From positions 1 through 8,931 of the forward strand of contig CAJUCQ010000006.1 in NCBI GenBank assembly GCA_910584905.1: DNA of 8,931 nt, written 5' to 3'. Positions 5,906-8,931 of this stretch are shown here, piece by piece. The stretch comes from an uncultured Muribaculaceae bacterium. Its GTDB lineage: Bacteria > Bacteroidota > Bacteroidia > Bacteroidales > Muribaculaceae. Both the position numbers and the translations under genes were made by a program. The first letter of the stretch is position 1, and each line of letters begins with the position of its first letter. The notes under the pieces were generated by a model, which was given only the letters and a program-made list of their open reading frames with translations, searched no databases and had not been told where the DNA came from.

Positions 5906-6556
5906 ATGAAAAAACCAATCCGCATGCTTCTGGCCGGGTGTGCCATGAGCCTCGCCCCTGCCGTCTGCGGCCAAAGCGCCGCTCAGGGCACTCTCACAAC
6001 CGTCACAGGCACCGTCGTCGACGAAACGGGCGAACCCCTCGCCGGGGCAGTTGTCCGCGTGGCCGGTCCCGGGATGACAACTACCGTCACTACGGACGTC
6101 GACGGCCGATACACAATCAGCGTGCCTGCGGGCAAGTCGCTGACAGTGTCGTACATAGGCTTCGAACCCTCGACACGGAGCGTCAAGGGCGACGTGTCGG
6201 CCTTCAACTTCTCGCTCGCTCCCGATGCGTCGAAGGCGCTCGACGAGCTGGTGGTGGTAGGCTACGGCACTCAGAAAAAGAGCGAAATCACAGGCTCGAT
6301 AGCCTCAGTCAAAGGCGATAAAATCAAAGACTTCTCCGTCAATTCCGTGGCCGACGCCCTTGCCGGCATGGCCGCAGGTGTGGCCGTGACGAAATCGACG
6401 GGATCGCCGGGCGAGGCCCCGGATATCATCATCCGAGGCGCGGCCTCGGTCAACGGCATGGCGCCGCTTTATATCGTCGACGGCGTGAAGCAGTCGACCG
6501 GATTTGATTTCAACATGCGCGATATCGAGAGCATCGAGGTGCTTAAGGATGCAGGT
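5906..6556 (+). pseudogene. SusC/RagA-family TonB-dependent receptor, N-terminal fragment cut by the IS
   Basis: Full-length relatives are outer-membrane beta-barrels of roughly 1000 residues that import glycans or peptides with a SusD partner; here only 217 codons remain. Visible parts are a signal peptide (about 1-22), a carboxypeptidase-regulatory-like domain (31-105: TVTGTVVDETGEPLAGAVV, DVDGRYTISVP, LTVSYIGFEP), the family signature ALDELVVVGYGTQKK (111-125) and most of the plug (126-216: ADALAGMAAGV, DIIIRGAASVNG, PLYIVDGV, DIESIEVLKDA). The barrel is entirely absent. Host sequence ends after the glycine codon at 6554-6556; the IS adds codons Q, C, Y and a TAA at 6566-6568, so the translated product would be 220 residues. 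The remainder of susC is not on the other side of the IS, so this is not a simple insertion. No SusD gene is visible. Confidence 0.92.
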
Positions 6557-6572
6557 CAATGCTATTAACTTA
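6557..6572 (-). repeat. IS4 copy 2 terminal inverted repeat, susC side
   Basis: CAATGCTATTAACTTA is the exact reverse complement of 8010-8025. It carries the TAA that ends the chimeric receptor frame and lies 6 bases beyond the transposase stop. Confidence 0.9.
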
Positions 6573-6577
6573 AGGCC

Positions 6578-7942
6578 TCATAGCGCTTGTCTGTAGTTAG
6601 TCAAAGTAACATATTTTCCGCTTGCCTTTATATTTCTGAACACTCGCGCATTGTGCCTGTCGGGGATTATCGGACAGGTATTCCGGCCAATCTGTCTTAA
6701 CATTTCCGGCCATTCATCCTTAAGATTGTTTAAAACCAGAGATTTCCAGAACTTAATCGCCACGATTCCCAATGTATCGTTACGATTGATTCCAAGCCGA
6801 TGCACCGGACTCTTCTTGCGTGGCAGGCGCTTTTCGGCGGCGGCCTTGGCAATAAGGGTCACGATGTTGTAATTTATTAGTTTGGAATAAAAGTCCTGAT
6901 ATATTATTGGGACTCTTGAAGACGAGAAGATTTCAATCTCAAGATTGTTCTTAAGGAAGTTGATGGTCGTTTCATCGGTCCAGCGCAGCCTGTAAACGTC
7001 TTTTACCGGAATGCCGGCGGGGGCTGTCTCAGAGCCGGGGAGAGTATCATCCATTGTCGTGCGGTCGTCAACAAGGGAAGTCATAACCACGACATCGTGT
7101 GCGCACCTGATAAGGCGGACCGTATAATCATTTGCGGCGTTTCCGTACATATGTTTCAGCTTCTTCCGGGTTGTCGACCCGGATGTGAGTGTGACAATCT
7201 GTTCCATGAGACCGGATTGGATAAACCTGTCCACATCCTTGTTGAAACCGGCCTTGACCCTGATGATGAAGTCAATATGCAATGTCATAAGCGGTTCAAT
7301 AAGGGTATATGCACAGTACTTCCTGTCAAAAATTACCACAGGCGACAGCTCGCTGACGACTTTGGGCAATTTTTTCATCTGTCTTATCGCAAGCTTTATC
7401 TCATCATCACCGTAACAATCCATGTCGGCGCCGACCACTATGTCGTTCACAACGTCTTTGACAACCACCCCTCTGGCCAAAGGCTGCTCGCTACGTCCCG
7501 TTTTTCTTCCATCCAAAAAATATTTCCTCATCTTCTGTGTGTTCGGCATGGAATAGGTCGAACCATCGCAGGCAAGTAACACATGTCCGTTCCAACGTTC
7601 CGGTGCAAGCCCGGTGCTATAAATATCGGAGACCAGCATCCGTTGGTATTCTTCGACGTATTCCTTTGGGATGAGGGAGCGCCTTTTGGCAAAGGCGGCG
7701 GCTGATGCTATTGAAGAGCCGATGCCCTCAAGGTAGGCCATCTCGTCGATGAAAAGGCTGTGGGCCTTGGGATACAGTATCAGCCCCAAAAGAACCGGGA
7801 GTGAAAAAATTCTATCCTTGGTAAAGGAGCTGTCGTTGAAGTCGATAACATTGTCATTGCAAAATTTTTTAAGATTTTCACGTGTAGCGAATTTAACAAA
7901 TGTATCTGTTAAGACGTTTATAATAGTAGATTCAGTAGCCAT
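6578..7942 (-). CDS. IS4-family DDE transposase
   Basis: The 454-residue enzyme excises and inserts its own element. The catalytic triad can be placed: D126 in LLACDGSTYSMP, D206 in VVIFDRKYCAYTL, and E324 in the signature Y317-x2-R320-x3-E324-x6-K331 (YRLRWTDETTINFLK), which is diagnostic of IS4. A predicted all-beta stretch separates the second and third catalytic residues, as in this family. Length is normal and the frame is uninterrupted, so the element looks competent. The ATG at 7942 is 68 bases inside the right terminal repeat, and a weak -7-like CTAATTTA (7961-7968, TAAATTAG on the minus strand) precedes it. The stop codon is 6 bases from the left repeat. Composition is less GC-rich than the neighbouring 827-6556 genes, which fits recent acquisition. 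Confidence 0.95.
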   Translation of the reverse strand: MATESTIINVLTDTFVKFATRENLKKFCNDNVIDFNDSSFTKDRIFSLPVLLGLILYPKAHSLFIDEMAYLEGIGSSIASAAAFAKRRSLIPKEYVEEYQRMLVSDIYSTGLAPERWNGHVLLACDGSTYSMPNTQKMRKYFLDGRKTGRSEQPLARGVVVKDVVNDIVVGADMDCYGDDEIKLAIRQMKKLPKVVSELSPVVIFDRKYCAYTLIEPLMTLHIDFIIRVKAGFNKDVDRFIQSGLMEQIVTLTSGSTTRKKLKHMYGNAANDYTVRLIRCAHDVVVMTSLVDDRTTMDDTLPGSETAPAGIPVKDVYRLRWTDETTINFLKNNLEIEIFSSSRVPIIYQDFYSKLINYNIVTLIAKAAAEKRLPRKKSPVHRLGINRNDTLGIVAIKFWKSLVLNNLKDEWPEMLRQIGRNTCPIIPDRHNARVFRNIKASGKYVTLTNYRQAL

Positions 7943-8009
7943 GGTCGGTAAGTGTTGGTTCTAATTTATAACACATAACCGGCCATGGCCGTTTTTGATA
8001 ACATTGCCA

Positions 8010-8025
8010 TAAGTTAATAGCATTG
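8010..8025 (-). repeat. IS4 copy 2 terminal inverted repeat, recombinase side
   Basis: TAAGTTAATAGCATTG is identical to 99-114 and the reverse complement of 6557-6572. Host DNA resumes at GGCAG and immediately reads in the serine-recombinase frame. A 12-bp self-complementary stretch (CGGCCATGGCCG, 7980-7991) lies just inside this end. Confidence 0.9.
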
Positions 8026-8216
8026 GGCAGGGACTTGAAGCGGCGAGGGCAAGAGGTCGTAAGGGAGGCAGACCAAAGTCTGATGAAAGCAAAGTATCTA
8101 CCGCTCTGAAGATGTACGACTCAAAGCTGCACTCGATAGATGAGATAACCAAGGCAACCGGAATCAGCCGGGCAACCCTTTACAGAGCCATCGACAAACG
8201 CAAGAAAACAACTTGA
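8026..8216 (+). pseudogene. Serine recombinase (resolvase/invertase family), C-terminal fragment cut by the IS
   Basis: Starting two bases after the IS, the frame reads QGLEAARARGRKGGRPKSDE and continues to a TGA at 8214-8216, 62 residues in all. The opening is the hallmark end of the resolvase linker helix (GLEAARARG-R-GGRP). The rest is the DNA-binding helix-turn-helix (IDEITKATGISRATLYRAI, about residues 37-55). The catalytic domain with its active-site serine, normally about 120-140 residues, is missing, and no start codon belongs to this frame in the window. The remaining piece cannot recombine DNA. Such proteins usually act as resolvases or invertases of plasmids and transposons, in keeping with the relaxase-like gene next to it. 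The other part of the gene should abut another IS end elsewhere. Confidence 0.88.
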
Positions 8217-8292
8217 TTCAGCTTGCTATCCAACAACGAATCCGGCAACAGAAATCGCCATGACCCCAGCAAGGGGATATTAGGCTTCCACC

Positions 8293-8311
8293 TTGCCGCC
8301 TGATGCGGCAA
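8293..8311. other. Small stem-loop between convergent genes
   Basis: TTGCCGC (8293-8299) and GCGGCAA (8305-8311) form a perfect 7-bp stem with a 5-base loop, between the recombinase stop and the end of the convergent gene. Neither strand shows a U-tract, so it is not a canonical terminator. It could still stabilise 3' ends or be part of the mobile element. Confidence 0.4.
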
Positions 8312-8335
8312 GTCGACTGCCATTGCACATTATCC

Positions 8336-8931
8336 CTACCTTCTTATTCCTCTGCTTTTCCTCGGCTGTTCCTGAGTCTGTCCGGTGTCCGGCTTTTGTG
8401 TCTGCTGCTTCCTTTTCTCTTCCTCCTGACGCTGCTTTATTCCAAGTGCAGCCTTCACCTTTGCCCAGATATCCCGGAAGAAATCGGAGATGCGCTTACC
8501 GCACATGGAGATGAACGAGTCTTCCCCATGTCCTTCAATCCTCACGGAGATATTATCGGCATATTCCTCCGGAATCCTCTTTCCTGTCGCCGGATCCATA
8601 AACGGATATTTCTTCCATGTCAAAGTCTGACCCGAAAGAATGGCATCCTGATAATCCGGATCTTTAATCTCAATCGACACAAGCTCCCTTATCAACCGGG
8701 CTTCGAGAGGATGTCTACGCTCAAGTGCGGTCTGTGAGACGGACACGGTCTCCTTCAACTGTTGCAGTTCCCGTTCCCCCTTCTCTCTTCCTGCTTTCTC
8801 ATGCCGTGTGGCAGCGGCCTCTCTCTCCAGTGCGGTGGCGTTGCCGGACACGAGCAACTTCAGCTCCGCATTCTCCTTTGCAAGCCTCTCCACCTCTTTC
8901 TTGGCAAGGAAACTTATCGAGGCGTTGTTTA
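8336..8931 (-). CDS. C-terminal part of a probable MobV-type relaxase (partial)
   Basis: The frame is open to the right window edge: 12 codons (NNASISFLAKKE) precede the GTG at 8893, so that GTG is probably internal and the true start lies outside. The 197 visible residues begin with a charged coiled coil (about 5-75: LAKKEVERLAKENAELK, many E/K/Q). A small folded part follows (about 76-165: LSGQTLTW, PEEYADNISVRIEG, FISMCGKRISDFFRDIWAKV), then a low-complexity Q/K/E tail ending RGIRR. This order, and especially the G-x-x-IxDFFRxxW segment near the end, resembles the C-terminal third of Bacteroides MobV/plasmid-recombination relaxases, which nick DNA to start mobilization. The catalytic N-terminus is not visible, so the call rests on resemblance and on the adjacent recombinase. 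A different coiled-coil protein of a mobile element is the main alternative. Confidence 0.45.
   Translation of the reverse strand, partial: NNASISFLAKKEVERLAKENAELKLLVSGNATALEREAAATRHEKAGREKGERELQQLKETVSVSQTALERRHPLEARLIRELVSIEIKDPDYQDAILSGQTLTWKKYPFMDPATGKRIPEEYADNISVRIEGHGEDSFISMCGKRISDFFRDIWAKVKAALGIKQRQEEEKRKQQTQKPDTGQTQEQPRKSRGIRR

Larger units (their letters stand above)
6557..8025 (-). mobile_element. Complete IS4-family insertion sequence (copy 2)
   Basis: The element is 1469 bp with perfect 16-bp terminal inverted repeats (CAATGCTATTAACTTA inward) and one transposase gene nearly filling it. The left end joins susC after ...GATGCAGGT; the right end joins a serine-recombinase gene at GGCAGGGACTTG. 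The flanks show no direct repeat, although IS4-type elements usually leave a target duplication of about 9-12 bp. The two sides belong to unrelated genes, each cut at the IS. The ends therefore do not come from a single insertion event. Its last 114 bp on the transposase 3' side are identical to 1-114. Confidence 0.95.

Noticed and set aside
6550..8040. Possible target duplication GCAGG on both sides of the IS
   Set aside because: GCAGG occurs at 6551-6555 and 8027-8031, but at different distances from the IS ends (one base on the left, one on the right with different outer order), so it does not form the direct repeat expected immediately flanking both ends.
8303..8737. 144-codon plus-strand frame rich in L, S, F and C
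   Set aside because: It is antisense to the relaxase-like gene, which has a coiled coil, a folded segment and an open frame to the window edge. The hydrophobic look comes from the complement of E/K/Q codons.
1..8931. tRNA, rRNA, CRISPR array or riboswitch
   Set aside because: Scanning by eye gave no cloverleaf, rRNA-like stretch, regularly spaced repeat array with spacers, or known riboswitch core on either strand.

Overview
The window looks like DNA from a Bacteroidales bacterium, probably of the Muribaculaceae/Prevotella-like gut lineages. The evidence is a SusC/RagA-type receptor, a DUF6377-type regulator, an HU protein with the ARNIS...IPAHKIPAFKP pattern of this phylum, secreted proteins with type IX-like C-terminal tails, and promoters matching the Bacteroidetes -33 (TTTG) / -7 (TAnnTTTG) consensus. 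Lineage is inferred from protein resemblance only. Positions 115-6556 are clearly GC-rich in their genes; the DNA to the right of the insertion sequence (8026 onward) looks less GC-rich.

Layout. Positions 1-114 are the end of an IS4-family insertion sequence (last 30 transposase codons plus inverted repeat). Next comes about 240 bp of repeat-rich intergenic DNA with two identical 20-bp perfect palindromes and a strong terminator. Three minus-strand genes follow, in transcription order: a secreted beta-helix protein resembling GH87 alpha-1,3-glucanases (4487-2427), a membrane-anchored DUF6377-type regulator (2398-827) and HU (707-423). A divergent control region (4488-4884) separates them from a plus-strand pair: a secreted protein of unknown function (4885-5805) and the first 217 codons of a SusC/RagA receptor (from 5906). 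A complete IS4-family element (6557-8025, 1469 bp, 16-bp perfect inverted repeats, DDE transposase with the YREK signature) cuts the receptor gene. Beyond it lies mobile-element DNA: the last 62 residues of a serine recombinase and, convergent to it, the C-terminal part of a probable MobV-type relaxase running off the window.

How it fits together. The beta-helix protein, unknown secreted protein and SusC receptor suggest a small glycan-binding or glycan-degrading locus, with the DUF6377 protein as a possible local regulator. The main anomaly is the complete IS. Its left flank is susC, its right flank is a different gene cut in mid-frame, and there is no target-site duplication. This junction is therefore not a simple insertion. 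Fusion of a mobilizable element to the chromosome by recombination between IS copies, an IS-mediated deletion or inversion, or an assembly misjoin at the repeat would each explain it. A second, inverted IS copy at the left edge means the 6.4-kb segment between the copies could also invert. I did not find a convincing wholly new system; the strongest leads are the IS junction, the palindromes next to the IS, and the regulator/glucanase pair with an operator-like palindrome in its promoter.
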